Source: CAZBGL01 sp964491375 (GTDB lineage: Bacteria > Desulfobacterota > Deferrisomatia > Deferrisomatales > Deferrisomataceae). Taken from it: a stretch of 64,000 nt of DNA. The notes under the pieces are model-generated. The model was not told the origin of the DNA. It saw only the letters and a list, made by a program, of their open reading frames with translations, and searched no databases. This document shows positions 34,404 to 43,123 of the stretch, piece after piece (the stretch's first letter is position 1; each line of letters opens with the position of its first letter). The stretch spans positions 5,068 to 69,067 of the forward strand of contig CAZBGL010000068.1 of assembly GCA_964491375.1 (NCBI GenBank), written 5' to 3'. The translations under genes and the position numbers were made by a program.

Positions 34404-35921
34404 GTGATCCCCTACGAGACCTACCCCTCGGTCCAACCCCTGCTCGCGGTGCTGGTCTCCCTGGCCGCGGCCGGGCTGATCGTGGCGAGCGGCCGGCGGC
34501 CGGCCCTGCGGGAGACCTGGACCCTGGCCGCGGCCGCCCTCAAGTTCGCCCTGGTGCTGGGCCTCGTTCCCGGGGCCCTGGCCGGCCGGGCCGCCGAGGT
34601 CACCCTGTTCGAGATTTCCCCGGGCGTCGCCCTGGCCCTCCGGGCCGACCCCCTGGGGGTGTTCTTCGCCCTGGTGGCCTCGGGGCTCTGGGTCGTGACC
34701 TCGGTGTACTCCATCGGCTACGTGCGCGCCGGGGGCGAGGCCAACCAGACCCGCTACTTCGCGAGCTTCGCCGTGTGCCTGTCGGCCACGACCGGGGTGG
34801 CCTTCTCGGCCAACCTCCTGACCTTCCTCGTCTTCTACGAGGTGCTCTCCCTGGCCACCTACCCCCTGGTGATCCACAAGGAGACCCCCGAGGCCCTGGC
34901 CGCCGGCCGCAAGTACCTGGCCTACGCGCTCACGGCCGGGGGCCTTCTGCTGGTGGCCACGGCCTGGACGTGGCAGGCGGCCGGCACCCTGGAGTTCCGG
35001 CCCGGCGGCATCCTCGCGGGCTCCGGGGCGGGGCCCGGCGCGATCCGGGCGATCTTCCTCCTGGCCCTGGCCGGGGTGGGGGTCAAGGCCGGCATCATGC
35101 CGCTCCACGGGTGGCTCCCCTCGGCCATGGTGGCCCCCACGCCGGTGAGCGCCCTGCTCCACGCGGTGGCGGTGGTCAAGTCCGGGGTGTTCGGGGTGGT
35201 GCGCCTGGCGGGGTTCGTGTTCGGCCCCGAGCTGCTGCGGGACCTGGGCCTGGCGGCCGTGCTCGCCGCGTTCGCCGGGGCCACGGTGGTGCTGGCGTCC
35301 CTGCTGGCCCTGCGGCAGGACAACCTCAAGAGGCGCCTGGCCTACTCCACGGTGGGCCACCTGTCCTACATCGTGCTCGGGGTGGCGCTGCTCTCGCCGT
35401 CGGGCCTGGGCGGGGCGCTCCTGCACCTGGCCAACCACGCCACCATGAAGATCACCCTGTTCTTCTGCGCGGGCGCCATCTACGTGAGCCTCGAGAAGAA
35501 GAACGTCTCCGAGCTCGACGGGGTGGGCCGGGACATGCCCTGGACCATGGGCGCGTTCACCGTGGCGGCCCTGGGGCTGGCCGGCGTGCCGCCGGTGAAC
35601 GGGTTCGCGAGCAAGTACCTCCTGTGCGTGGGTGCCCTGGAGGCGGGCGAGGCCGCCGCGCTCGTGGTGCTCCTGCTGAGCGGGCTCCTGAACGCGGCCT
35701 ACTTCTTCCCCATCGTCCACCGGGCCTTCTTCCGGCCGTCCAGGGACCCGGTCCGGGGGCGGGAGGCCCCGGCCTCGATGGTGATCCCCATCGCCGTGGT
35801 GGCGGTGCTCTCGGTGGCCCTGGGGCTGTTTCCCAACCTGTTCTTCGACCTCGCCTCGGCCGTCACCGCCGGCGTGCTGGCCGGCCCGGGCGGGGGCGTG
35901 ACCGCGGGGGTCGGACCATGA
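34404..35921 (+). CDS. Second antiporter-like subunit (MrpA N-terminal/NuoL-type)
   Basis: 505 aa, about 14 helices. GTG 34404 has GGGGAGGG upstream. Key features: LTFLVFYEVLSLATYPLV (TM5 Glu), MPLHGWLPSAMVAPTPVSALLHAVAVVKSGVFGVVRL, the canonical lysine region of NuoL/MrpA, then LKRRLAYSTVGHLSYIVLGVAL and LANHATMKITLFFCAGA. It lacks the C-terminal MbhD/MbhE modules of true MrpA, which are separate genes upstream here. Confidence 0.9.
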   Translation: MIPYETYPSVQPLLAVLVSLAAAGLIVASGRRPALRETWTLAAAALKFALVLGLVPGALAGRAAEVTLFEISPGVALALRADPLGVFFALVASGLWVVTSVYSIGYVRAGGEANQTRYFASFAVCLSATTGVAFSANLLTFLVFYEVLSLATYPLVIHKETPEALAAGRKYLAYALTAGGLLLVATAWTWQAAGTLEFRPGGILAGSGAGPGAIRAIFLLALAGVGVKAGIMPLHGWLPSAMVAPTPVSALLHAVAVVKSGVFGVVRLAGFVFGPELLRDLGLAAVLAAFAGATVVLASLLALRQDNLKRRLAYSTVGHLSYIVLGVALLSPSGLGGALLHLANHATMKITLFFCAGAIYVSLEKKNVSELDGVGRDMPWTMGAFTVAALGLAGVPPVNGFASKYLLCVGALEAGEAAALVVLLLSGLLNAAYFFPIVHRAFFRPSRDPVRGREAPASMVIPIAVVAVLSVALGLFPNLFFDLASAVTAGVLAGPGGGVTAGVGP

Positions 35922-36136
35922 CGCGAGCGCGCTGGATCGCCCTGGGGCTGGTGGCCGCCCTGTCCGTGCTGGCCCAGGCCGTCGGGCCCCACCCCTCCTA
36001 CGCCCGGTGGTGGGACCTGGTGCCGGGCTCCTACGCCCTGTTCGGCTTCCTCGGCTGCGTGGCCATCGTCGTGGTCTCGAAGGGGCTCGGCAAGGCGGTG
36101 CTCCAGCGGCCGGAGGGCTACTACGATGATGCCTGA
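35918..36136 (+). CDS. Small two-helix membrane protein of the antiporter operon
   Basis: 72 aa. ATG overlaps the previous stop (ATGA). Two helices (WIALGLVAALSVLAQAVG and YALFGFLGCVAIVVVSKGL), with a conserved-looking WWDLVPGSYALFGFLG and RPEGYYDD tail. Small proteins of this kind accompany some antiporter-like operons; the role is not known. It overlaps the next gene by 11 bp. Confidence 0.8.
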   Translation: MTRARWIALGLVAALSVLAQAVGPHPSYARWWDLVPGSYALFGFLGCVAIVVVSKGLGKAVLQRPEGYYDDA

Positions 36137-37817
36137 CCTGCCCCCGGCCCTGGTGCTGTGGCTCGGGGCGGCCCTCGTGCCCCTGGTGCCCCGCAGGCTC
36201 CGGCCGGCGGTGTTCCCCCTGTTCCCCCTGGCCGCCCTCGCGCTGGTCTGGTCCCTGCCCGAGGGCGTGCTGTGGAGCGCGGACTACCTGGGCTACCGCC
36301 TGGTCCCCCTGGAGGTGGACCGGATGAGCCGGGTGTTCGGCACGATCTTCGCCCTGATCGGGGTGCTGGGGGGGGTGTACGCCCTGCACGTGCGGGACAC
36401 CGGCCAGCAGGTGGCGGCGCTCCTGTACGGCGGGGGCGCCCTGGCCGTGACCTTTGCCGGGGACTACCTGAGCCTGTTTTTGGGCTGGGAGGTCATGGCG
36501 GTGGCCTCGGCCGGCCTGGTGTGGGCGGCCCGCACCCCGGAGGCGTCGGCCGCGGGCCGCCGGTACGTCCTGGTGCACCTGTTCGGGGGGAGCCTGCTCC
36601 TGGCCGGGATCGCGCTCCAGGTGGCCTCCACGGGGTCCCTGGCCCTCGCGCCCTTTGCCCCGGGCGAGTCGGCCGCGGCCTGGCTGGTGCTGGCCGGGGT
36701 GGCCCTCAACGCGGCCCTGCCGCCGCTGCACGCGTGGCTCCCGGACGCGTACCCCCGGGCCACGGTCACCGGCGCGGTGTTCCTGAGCGCCTACACCACC
36801 AAGACCTCGGTGTACGTGCTGGCGAGCCTGTTCGCCGGGTGGGACGTGCTCATCCCCCTGGGGGTGGCCATGGCCCTCTACGGCGTGGTGTACGCCGTGC
36901 TGGCCAACGACATCCGGGAGATCCTCGCCTACCACATCATCAGCCAGGTGGGGTACATGGTGGCGGCCGTGGGCATCGGCACCGAGCTGGCCCTGAACGG
37001 CGCCGCAGCCCACGCGTTCAGCCACATCCTGTACAAGGCGCTCCTGTTCATGGGGGCGGGGGTGGTGATCCACACCACCGGCCGGAGCCAGCTCACCCGG
37101 CTCGGGGGGTTCGCCGGCCGTCAGCGCCTGGCCGTGGCCCTGTACATGATCGGGGCGTTCTCCATCTCGGGGTTCCCCCTGTTCAACGGGTTCGTCAGCA
37201 AGGCCGTGATCGTGAGCGCCGCGGGGAAGAGCGGCCACACCGCCGCCATGGTGCTCCTGCTTCTGGCCTCGGTGGGGACGTTCCTCCACACGGGCCTCAA
37301 GCTCCCCTACTTCACCTGGTTCGGCCGGGACCGGGGCATCGTGCCGGCGCCCGCGCCCCGGAACATGCTCGCGGCCATGGCCGCCGTGGCGGCCCTGTGC
37401 ATCCTGTACGGGGTGGCCCCCGGGCTCCTGTACGGCATGCTTCCGTTCCCCATGGCGTACCGGCCCTACACCGTGCCCCACCTGGCGGAGACCGCCCAGA
37501 TCCTGGTGTTCACCTTCGTCGCGTTCTGGCTCCTCAGGGACAAGCTCGCCGGCGAGGACACGATCGCCCTGGACACCGACTGGTTCTACCGGCGGCCCGG
37601 TTCGTGGGTGGGCCGCGTCCTCCTGTCCGCAGCGGACCGGGCGTTCTCCGCCGCGGACGAGGGGGTGTCCCGGTGTGCCCGGGCGTTGGCGAGAGCGGTC
37701 TGTTCGCTTTCGTCAGAACCACCCCGCCGCGTTTCAGTGGGAGGGAGCCTCGCGCTCGCTCTGGCGCTTATGGTCGCGGCCGCGGTGCTCGCCGTGGGTG
37801 GGGCGGTGACCCCCTGA
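36126..37817 (+). CDS. Third antiporter-like subunit (MrpD/NuoL-type)
   Basis: 563 aa, about 14 helices plus a C-terminal extension of about 90 residues with a terminal helix (LALALALMVAAAVLAVGGAV). LSLFLGWEVMAVASAGLVW carries the TM5 Glu; LPPLHAWLPDAYPRATVTGAVFLSAYTTKTSVYVL carries the lysine; IREILAYHIISQVGYMVAAVGIG and AAHAFSHILYKALLFMGAGVV follow. Tandem ATG at 36126 and 36129. Last gene of the operon. A third proton-channel subunit implies an enlarged pump. Confidence 0.9.
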   Translation: MMPDLPPALVLWLGAALVPLVPRRLRPAVFPLFPLAALALVWSLPEGVLWSADYLGYRLVPLEVDRMSRVFGTIFALIGVLGGVYALHVRDTGQQVAALLYGGGALAVTFAGDYLSLFLGWEVMAVASAGLVWAARTPEASAAGRRYVLVHLFGGSLLLAGIALQVASTGSLALAPFAPGESAAAWLVLAGVALNAALPPLHAWLPDAYPRATVTGAVFLSAYTTKTSVYVLASLFAGWDVLIPLGVAMALYGVVYAVLANDIREILAYHIISQVGYMVAAVGIGTELALNGAAAHAFSHILYKALLFMGAGVVIHTTGRSQLTRLGGFAGRQRLAVALYMIGAFSISGFPLFNGFVSKAVIVSAAGKSGHTAAMVLLLLASVGTFLHTGLKLPYFTWFGRDRGIVPAPAPRNMLAAMAAVAALCILYGVAPGLLYGMLPFPMAYRPYTVPHLAETAQILVFTFVAFWLLRDKLAGEDTIALDTDWFYRRPGSWVGRVLLSAADRAFSAADEGVSRCARALARAVCSLSSEPPRRVSVGGSLALALALMVAAAVLAVGGAVTP

Positions 37818-37904
37818 AAGGGCACGGGGGAGCCGGCCCCGCTCCTCCTTCCCCGTCCTGCTGCTCCCTCCTGCCCCGCCGGGAAGAGGGGGTGCCCCCG
37901 ATAC

Positions 37905-37937
37905 AAAAAAAGGCGAACCGCTGATTCGCGGTCCGCC
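37905..37937 (-). terminator. Intrinsic terminator for tRNA-Leu(CAG)
   Basis: On the minus strand GGCGGACCGC (37937-37928) pairs with GCGGTTCGCC (37921-37912), one G-T pair, followed by seven T. It faces the end of the antiporter operon. Confidence 0.85.
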
Positions 37938-37949
37938 CTGCACGCCCTC

Positions 37950-38036
37950 TGGTGCCGAAGAGAGGATTCGAACCTCCACGGGCTTGCGCCCACCAGATCC
38001 TGAATCTGGCGCGTCTACCAATTCCGCCACTTCGGC
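37950..38036 (-). tRNA. tRNA-Leu (anticodon CAG)
   Basis: 87 nt class II tRNA. Acceptor GCCGAAG pairs with CTTCGGC and ACCA is encoded. Anticodon stem CCAGA/TCTGG with loop TTCAGGA gives CAG (reads CUG). Long variable arm and T-loop GGTTCGAATCC present. It has its own promoter and terminator. Confidence 0.95.
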
Positions 38037-38046
38037 ACGACGCACT

Positions 38047-38075
38047 TTGATAGCACGGGGCCGGGTTGAGGTCAA
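38047..38075 (-). promoter_or_regulatory. Sigma70 promoter for tRNA-Leu(CAG)
   Basis: Minus strand TTGACC (38075-38070), 17-bp spacer, TATCAA (38052-38047), placing transcription start a few bases upstream of the tRNA 5' end at 38036. Confidence 0.7.
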
Positions 38076-38085
38076 GAGGGGTGCG

Positions 38086-38114
38086 TTGCCGGGCCCCGTA
38101 CCCGCCGTTATACT
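38086..38114 (+). promoter_or_regulatory. Sigma70 promoter for thioesterase-rnr-ubiB unit
   Basis: TTGCCG (38086-38091), 17-bp spacer, TATACT (38109-38114). Divergent from the tRNA promoter. Confidence 0.65.
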
Positions 38115-38196
38115 AGCCCCGCTTTTCCGGAGGGCGGCCGGGCCCCGGTGCCGCAAGGGCCCCGGGGATGCGGAGGGTTCCGACGCGGAGGTGTTC

Positions 38197-38601
38197 ATGG
38201 AACTGGACTGGAACGACGGGTGTTTCGTGTGTGGCCCCAACAACCCCGAGGGGCTGCGCCTGGAGTTCCGGGTGGACGAGTCCGCCCGGGCGATCGAGAC
38301 GGTGTGGGTGCCCCGGCCGGCGCACGCCGGCTACGAGGGCATGGTCCACGGCGGGCTGGTGGCCACGGTGCTGGACGAGACCCTGGGGAAGCTGTCCACC
38401 GTGCTCGGCACGCCCGCGGTGACGGCCGAGCTCACCGTCCGGTACCGGAAACCCGTGCCGGTGGGACGGCCGCTTCGCGTGCGGGGCCGGATCACCGGGG
38501 AGCGGGGCCGGCTGCTCACCGGCGAGGCCGAGGCCGTGCTGGAGGACGGCACGGTGGCGGCCACCGCCGCGCTCAAACTCATGAAAGGGAACTCCCGGTG
38601 A
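38197..38601 (+). CDS. Hotdog-fold thioesterase (PaaI-like)
   Basis: 134 aa from ATG 38197 (GCGGAGG upstream; GTG 38191 possible). DGCFVCGPNNPEGLRLEF at the N-terminus is typical of a PaaI subgroup with a CxxCGxxNPxGL start. The active-site helix is GYEGMVHGGLVATVLDETLG (HGG plus acidic residues). AELTVRYRKPVPVGRPLRVRGR forms the central strand. It should hydrolyse an acyl-CoA; the substrate is unknown. Its stop overlaps the rnr start. Confidence 0.88.
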   Translation: MELDWNDGCFVCGPNNPEGLRLEFRVDESARAIETVWVPRPAHAGYEGMVHGGLVATVLDETLGKLSTVLGTPAVTAELTVRYRKPVPVGRPLRVRGRITGERGRLLTGEAEAVLEDGTVAATAALKLMKGNSR

Positions 38602-40727
38602 TCCCCAAGCCCGAGACGTTCGTCCGGTTTCTGATCGAGCGGGCCCCCCAGCCCCTGACCCTGCGGCAACTGATGCGGCGGCTACGGGTGAAGCCCGCCG
38701 AGGAGGGTGCGTTCCTCGAGTTCCTGGAGGAACGGCTCCGGGTGGGGGATGTGGTGGAGATCAAGGGGGGGCGTTACGCGCACCCTTCCCGGGTGGGGCT
38801 GGTGGTGGGCCGGGTCCAGGTGCATCCGGACGGGTTCGGGTTCGTGGTGCCCGAGGACCCGGATCTGCCCCACGTGTACATCAAGCCCCGATGGTTGCGT
38901 GCGGCCATGCACGGCGATCGGGTGGTGGCCCGGATCGAGCGGCGTCCGCCCAAGGGGCCCGAGGGCCGGATCATCCGGGTCATCGAGCGGGCCACGCGCC
39001 GGCTCACGGGCCAGTTGCGCATCCGCCGCAAGGCCGCGGTGGTGGTACCCCTGGACGAGCGGTTCCTGCACGAGGTGTACGTGGCCCCGGATGACCTGGG
39101 GGGGGCGGCCGACGGCCAGATCGTGCAGGTGGAGCTCACGGCGTACCCGTCGGAGGAGGCCGGCCCGGAGGGACGGGTGGTGCAGGTGCTCGGAAGCCCG
39201 GGCGACCCCGCGGCCGAAGCCAAGGCCATCGCCCTCAAGCACGGGATCCCCGTCGCCTTCCCGCCCTCCGTGGAGGAGGAGGCCGAGGCCGTGCCCGAAC
39301 GGGTGCGGCGGGCGGACCTGAAGGGGCGGGCGGACCTGAGGGAGCTGCCGTTCGTGACGATCGACGGGGAGACGGCCCGGGACTTCGACGACGCGGTGTG
39401 CCTGCAGGAACTGGAGGACGGCCGGGTGCGACTCCTGGTGGCCATCGCGGACGTGAGTCACTACGTGCGGCCCGGAAGCGCGCTCGACGACGAGGCCTTC
39501 GCGCGGGGCACCTCCACGTACTTCCCGGACCGGGTGTTCCCCATGCTCCCCGAACGGCTGTCCAACGGGATCTGCAGCCTGGTGGCCGGCCAGGACCGGC
39601 TCGCGGTGGTGGCGGACCTCGTGTTCAGCCGGGGGGGGCGCCGCCAGCAGGCCCGGTTCGCGGCGGCCGTGATCCGGAGCCGCCACCGCCTCACGTACGG
39701 CCAGGTGGCCCGGATCCTGGACGACCCCGACTGCGAGGAAGCCCAGAGGCTCTCCGACGTGACCCCCATGCTGCTCCGCATGGGGGAGCTGGCCCGGGCC
39801 ATGCGGGCCCGCCGCCGGGAGCGGGGCAGCCTGGACTTCGATCTGCCCGAGGCGGAGATCGTGCTGGACGTGCGGGGCCGGCCCGAGGACATCGTTCGGG
39901 GAGAGCGCAACGAGGCCCACTACCTCATCGAGGAGTTCATGATCGGGGCCAACGAGGCCGTGGCCGACTTCCTGGCGGCCCGCGAGATCCCGTGCCCCTA
40001 CCGGATCCATCGGCCCCCGGACCCGGAGAAGGTGGAGGAGTTCCGCCGGTTCGTGCACAACTTCGGATACACGCTCAAGGGCCGGGTCCGGCCCAGCCCC
40101 CGGGACTTCCAGGCCCTGCTCCACCAGGTGGAGGGCAAACCCGAGGAGCGCATGATCCACAACGTGCTGCTGCGCACCATGGCCAAGGCCGTGTACTCGC
40201 CCGAGAACGAGGGCCACTTCGGCCTGGCCTCGGAGCGGTACCTCCATTTCACCTCGCCCATCCGGCGCTATCCCGACCTGATCGTGCACCGCCTCCTCAA
40301 GCGGGCTCTCCGGGGCCGTCCCCCCTCCAGGGAGTGGTGCCGGAAACAGCGCCGCTACCTGGAGCACGCCTGCCCCCACCTGTCGGCCCGGGAACGGGCC
40401 GCCGAGGCGGCCGAGCGCGAGGCCGTGCAGTGGAAGAAGTGCGAGTTCATGGCCGACAAGGTGGGCTCGGAACACTGGGGGTTCATCACCGGCATCGCCA
40501 GCTTCGGTTTCTTCGTGGAGCTGGAGGACGTGTTCGTGGACGGCCTGGTCCACGTGTCGAGCCTGGAGGACGACTTCTACCACTTCTCCGAGGAGCTCCA
40601 GACCCTGATCGGCGAGCGCACGGGGCGCACGTTCCGGGTGGGCGACCGGGTGCGCGTGCGGGTGGAGCGGGTCAACGTGGCCCGGCGGCAGATCGACTTC
40701 GCCCTGGTGGAACGGGGGAGGCCGTGA
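38598..40727 (+). CDS. rnr: Ribonuclease R
   Basis: 709 aa from GTG 38598 (GTGA overlap). N-terminal winged helix (FVRFLIERAPQPLTLRQLMRRL), two cold-shock domains (about 60-230; GRVQVHPDGFGFVVPED), RNB catalytic domain (about 265-600) with DGETARDFDDAV and its metal-binding Asp cluster, then YTHFTSPIRRYPDLIVHR-like YLHFTSPIRRYPDLIVHR, and a C-terminal S1 domain (about 625-700; WGFITGIASFGFFVELEDVFVDGLVHVSSL). The 3'-5' exonuclease degrades structured RNA. It lacks the long Lys-rich tail of E. coli RNase R. Confidence 0.95.
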   Translation: MIPKPETFVRFLIERAPQPLTLRQLMRRLRVKPAEEGAFLEFLEERLRVGDVVEIKGGRYAHPSRVGLVVGRVQVHPDGFGFVVPEDPDLPHVYIKPRWLRAAMHGDRVVARIERRPPKGPEGRIIRVIERATRRLTGQLRIRRKAAVVVPLDERFLHEVYVAPDDLGGAADGQIVQVELTAYPSEEAGPEGRVVQVLGSPGDPAAEAKAIALKHGIPVAFPPSVEEEAEAVPERVRRADLKGRADLRELPFVTIDGETARDFDDAVCLQELEDGRVRLLVAIADVSHYVRPGSALDDEAFARGTSTYFPDRVFPMLPERLSNGICSLVAGQDRLAVVADLVFSRGGRRQQARFAAAVIRSRHRLTYGQVARILDDPDCEEAQRLSDVTPMLLRMGELARAMRARRRERGSLDFDLPEAEIVLDVRGRPEDIVRGERNEAHYLIEEFMIGANEAVADFLAAREIPCPYRIHRPPDPEKVEEFRRFVHNFGYTLKGRVRPSPRDFQALLHQVEGKPEERMIHNVLLRTMAKAVYSPENEGHFGLASERYLHFTSPIRRYPDLIVHRLLKRALRGRPPSREWCRKQRRYLEHACPHLSARERAAEAAEREAVQWKKCEFMADKVGSEHWGFITGIASFGFFVELEDVFVDGLVHVSSLEDDFYHFSEELQTLIGERTGRTFRVGDRVRVRVERVNVARRQIDFALVERGRP

Positions 40728-42403
40728 ACCTCTACACCCTGACCCAGACGTACCGGTCGCTCAACCGGATCCGGGAGATCGTCCTGATCCTCTCCAAGCA
40801 CGGGTTCCACCAGGTGCTCGAGACGGTGGGCCTGGCCCGGTTCCTCCCGCTGTCGCGGCGGTTCCGGGTACGCAGCGGGGTGGAGGGGGACGTCTCGCCC
40901 GCGGTGCAGCTCCGCATGGCCCTGGAGGACCTGGGGCCCACGTTCGTGAAGCTGGGGCAGATGCTCTCCACCCGCCCCGACCTGATCCCCCCGGAGTTCG
41001 TGGAGGAGTTCAAGCGGCTCCGGGACGAGGTGCCGCCCTTCCCCTTTGGGGAGGCCCGCCGGATCATCGAAGAGGAGATCGGGGCCCCCCTGGAGGAAGC
41101 GTTCGTGGAGGTGGACCCCGATCCCCTGGCCGCGGCAAGCATCGCCCAGGTGCACCGGGCGCGGCTGCACGACGGCTCCCGCGTGGTCCTCAAGATCCAG
41201 CGCCCCGGGATCGACCGGGTGGTCTCCCAGGACCTGGCCACCTTGTACCTGCTGGCCGCCCTGGTGGACCGGTACGTGCCCGAGAGCCGGCCGTTCCGGC
41301 TGCGGGAGATCGTGGACGAGTTCGCCCGCACCCTGCGGCGCGAGCTGGACTTCTTCCTGGAGGCCTCCAACACGGAGCGCTTCCGCCAGAACTTCCGGGA
41401 CTTCCACGGGGTGGTCATCCCAGCGGTGCGCTGGGAGTTCACCACCCGGCGCCTCCTGGTCCTGGAGGCCATCGACGGCCGGCGGGCCGAGGACCCGGAG
41501 GCCCTGCGCGAGCTCGGGCACGACACGTCGGCACTGGCCCGGAGGCTGGCCCGGGCGTTCCTCAAGCAGGTGTTCGACGACGGGCTCTTCCACGGCGACC
41601 TCCACGCGGGCAACGTGCTCGTCACGCCGGACGGGCGGATCGCGTTCCTGGACTTCGGCGCGGTGGGCTACCTGTCGGAGGAGGCCCAGGAGTGCCTGGG
41701 GCACCTTTTCCTCTCGATGGTCACCCGGGACTACGCCCAGATGGCCGACGGGTTCGTCCGGCTCGGGAGCGCGGACGAGACCGTGGACCTGCGTGCCTTC
41801 CAGCGGGACCTGCGGGAGCTGATCGAGCCGTACTTCGGGCGTCCCCTCAAGGACCTGCGGGTGGGGCACATCCTCCGGGAGGCCTCCCAGATCGCCGTAC
41901 GTCACCGGGTGCGGGTGCCGCCCGACCTGGTGCTCCTGGCACGCTCGATCCTCACCGTGGAGTCCCTGGGCCGGGAACTGGCCCCGGACTTCGTGGTCCT
42001 GGAGGAGGCGGTGCCGTTCGCCCGCAAGCTGCTGCTGAGGCGGGCCGATCCGCGGCGGCAGGCCCGGATCGCCTACCGGACCTTCCGGGACCTGAGCGAC
42101 TTCCTCCGCGCCCTCCCGGGCCAGGTGAGCCGGATCCTCCAGAAGCTCCTGGAGGGCAAGCTGGCGGTGGACTTCGTACACAAGGGGTACGAGCCCCTGC
42201 TGGCGGAGCTGGACCGCTCTTCCAACCGTCTGAGCTTCGCGATGATCGTCTCGGCCCTCATCATCGGGTCCTCCCTGATCGTGCTGGCCGGCCGGGGGCC
42301 GTTCGTGTGGGACTTCCCGCTCCTGGGCGTCCTGGGGTTCCTGGTGGCCGGGGTCCTGGGGTTCGGGCTGGCGTTCGCGATCCTCCGGTCCGGCAAGCTG
42401 TGA
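40724..42403 (+). CDS. UbiB/ABC1 atypical kinase-like protein (AarF family)
   Basis: 559 aa from GTG 40724 (overlap with rnr). Kinase-like domain with the KxGQ motif (FVKLGQMLSTRPDLIPPEF), the A-rich loop AAASIAQVHRARL, Lys in VVLKIQRPG, FHGDLHAGNVLV (catalytic loop) and LDFGAVGYL (DFG). Two C-terminal helices (about 505-555: AMIVSALIIGSSLIVLAG, LGVLGFLVAGVLGFGLAFAIL). Members support ubiquinone biosynthesis as ATPases. Without other ubi genes nearby it may act on another lipid or quinone. Confidence 0.9.
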   Translation: MNLYTLTQTYRSLNRIREIVLILSKHGFHQVLETVGLARFLPLSRRFRVRSGVEGDVSPAVQLRMALEDLGPTFVKLGQMLSTRPDLIPPEFVEEFKRLRDEVPPFPFGEARRIIEEEIGAPLEEAFVEVDPDPLAAASIAQVHRARLHDGSRVVLKIQRPGIDRVVSQDLATLYLLAALVDRYVPESRPFRLREIVDEFARTLRRELDFFLEASNTERFRQNFRDFHGVVIPAVRWEFTTRRLLVLEAIDGRRAEDPEALRELGHDTSALARRLARAFLKQVFDDGLFHGDLHAGNVLVTPDGRIAFLDFGAVGYLSEEAQECLGHLFLSMVTRDYAQMADGFVRLGSADETVDLRAFQRDLRELIEPYFGRPLKDLRVGHILREASQIAVRHRVRVPPDLVLLARSILTVESLGRELAPDFVVLEEAVPFARKLLLRRADPRRQARIAYRTFRDLSDFLRALPGQVSRILQKLLEGKLAVDFVHKGYEPLLAELDRSSNRLSFAMIVSALIIGSSLIVLAGRGPFVWDFPLLGVLGFLVAGVLGFGLAFAILRSGKL

Positions 42404-43062
42404 CGACCGGCCCGTTTCCGTTCCGGATCCTGCATCTCGGAGACGAGTTCGTGGCCGTGGACAAGCCGGCCGGGTGGCTCTCCGTGCCGGCCCGGAGGCG
42501 GGACGACCCGAGGCCCTGCGTGGGCCTGGAGCTCCAGCGCGCTCTGGAGACCCGGATCTGGCCCGTCCACCGGCTGGACGAGCCCGTGTCCGGGGTGCTC
42601 CTGTTCGCCCGGTCCGCCCGGGCCCATCGGCTGGCCAACGGGTGGTTCGAGCGGCGGCAGGTGCGCAAGCTCTACCAGGCCCTGACCGAGGGGGATCCGG
42701 AGGGCCTGCCGGAAGGGGAGGACGTGGAGTGGCGCTCCTCCATCAAGCGGGGAAAACGCCGGGCGTACGAGAGCCCCCGCGGCAGGGCCGCGCTGACCCG
42801 GGCGCGGTTCGTGGGCGGACGCCGGGAGGGGCTGGCCTGGGAACTGGAGCCGTTGACCGGGCGCCCCCACCAGCTCCGGGTGCACCTGGCGGCCCGGGGG
42901 TTTCCGGTGTTGGGCGACGCCCTGTACGGCTCCGGGCGGGCGTGGCCCGGCGGGGGCATCGCCCTGCGGGCCGTGCGCCTGGACCTGGGGGCGTGCCCCG
43001 GCGCCCGGGAGGCCGGCCTCCCGGTGCGGATCGAGGCCGCCCCCCTGTTCGGGGCGGCATGA
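42400..43062 (+). CDS. RluA-family pseudouridine synthase
   Basis: 220 aa. GTG overlaps the previous stop. EFVAVDKPAGWLSVP, the catalytic motif HRLDEPVSGVLLFA (Asp in HRLD), KLYQALTEG, and GRPHQLRVHLAARGFPVLGDALYG are the family landmarks. The usual HRLDxxTSG has PVSG here. No S4 domain. The RNA target (tRNA or rRNA) cannot be named. Confidence 0.9.
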   Translation: MTTGPFPFRILHLGDEFVAVDKPAGWLSVPARRRDDPRPCVGLELQRALETRIWPVHRLDEPVSGVLLFARSARAHRLANGWFERRQVRKLYQALTEGDPEGLPEGEDVEWRSSIKRGKRRAYESPRGRAALTRARFVGGRREGLAWELEPLTGRPHQLRVHLAARGFPVLGDALYGSGRAWPGGGIALRAVRLDLGACPGAREAGLPVRIEAAPLFGAA

Positions 43063-43123
43063 CCGGAAGCCGCCCGGTCCGTCTTCCCGGTGAACGCCCG
43101 CCGGACGGGCACAGGACGTCGCG

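Noticed and set aside
34347..37481. Open frame of about 1040 codons on the minus strand over the antiporter genes
   Set aside because: It is a His/Gly/Gln/Arg-rich antisense shadow of membrane-protein genes in high-GC DNA. No domain, no sensible start; the plus-strand genes are certain.
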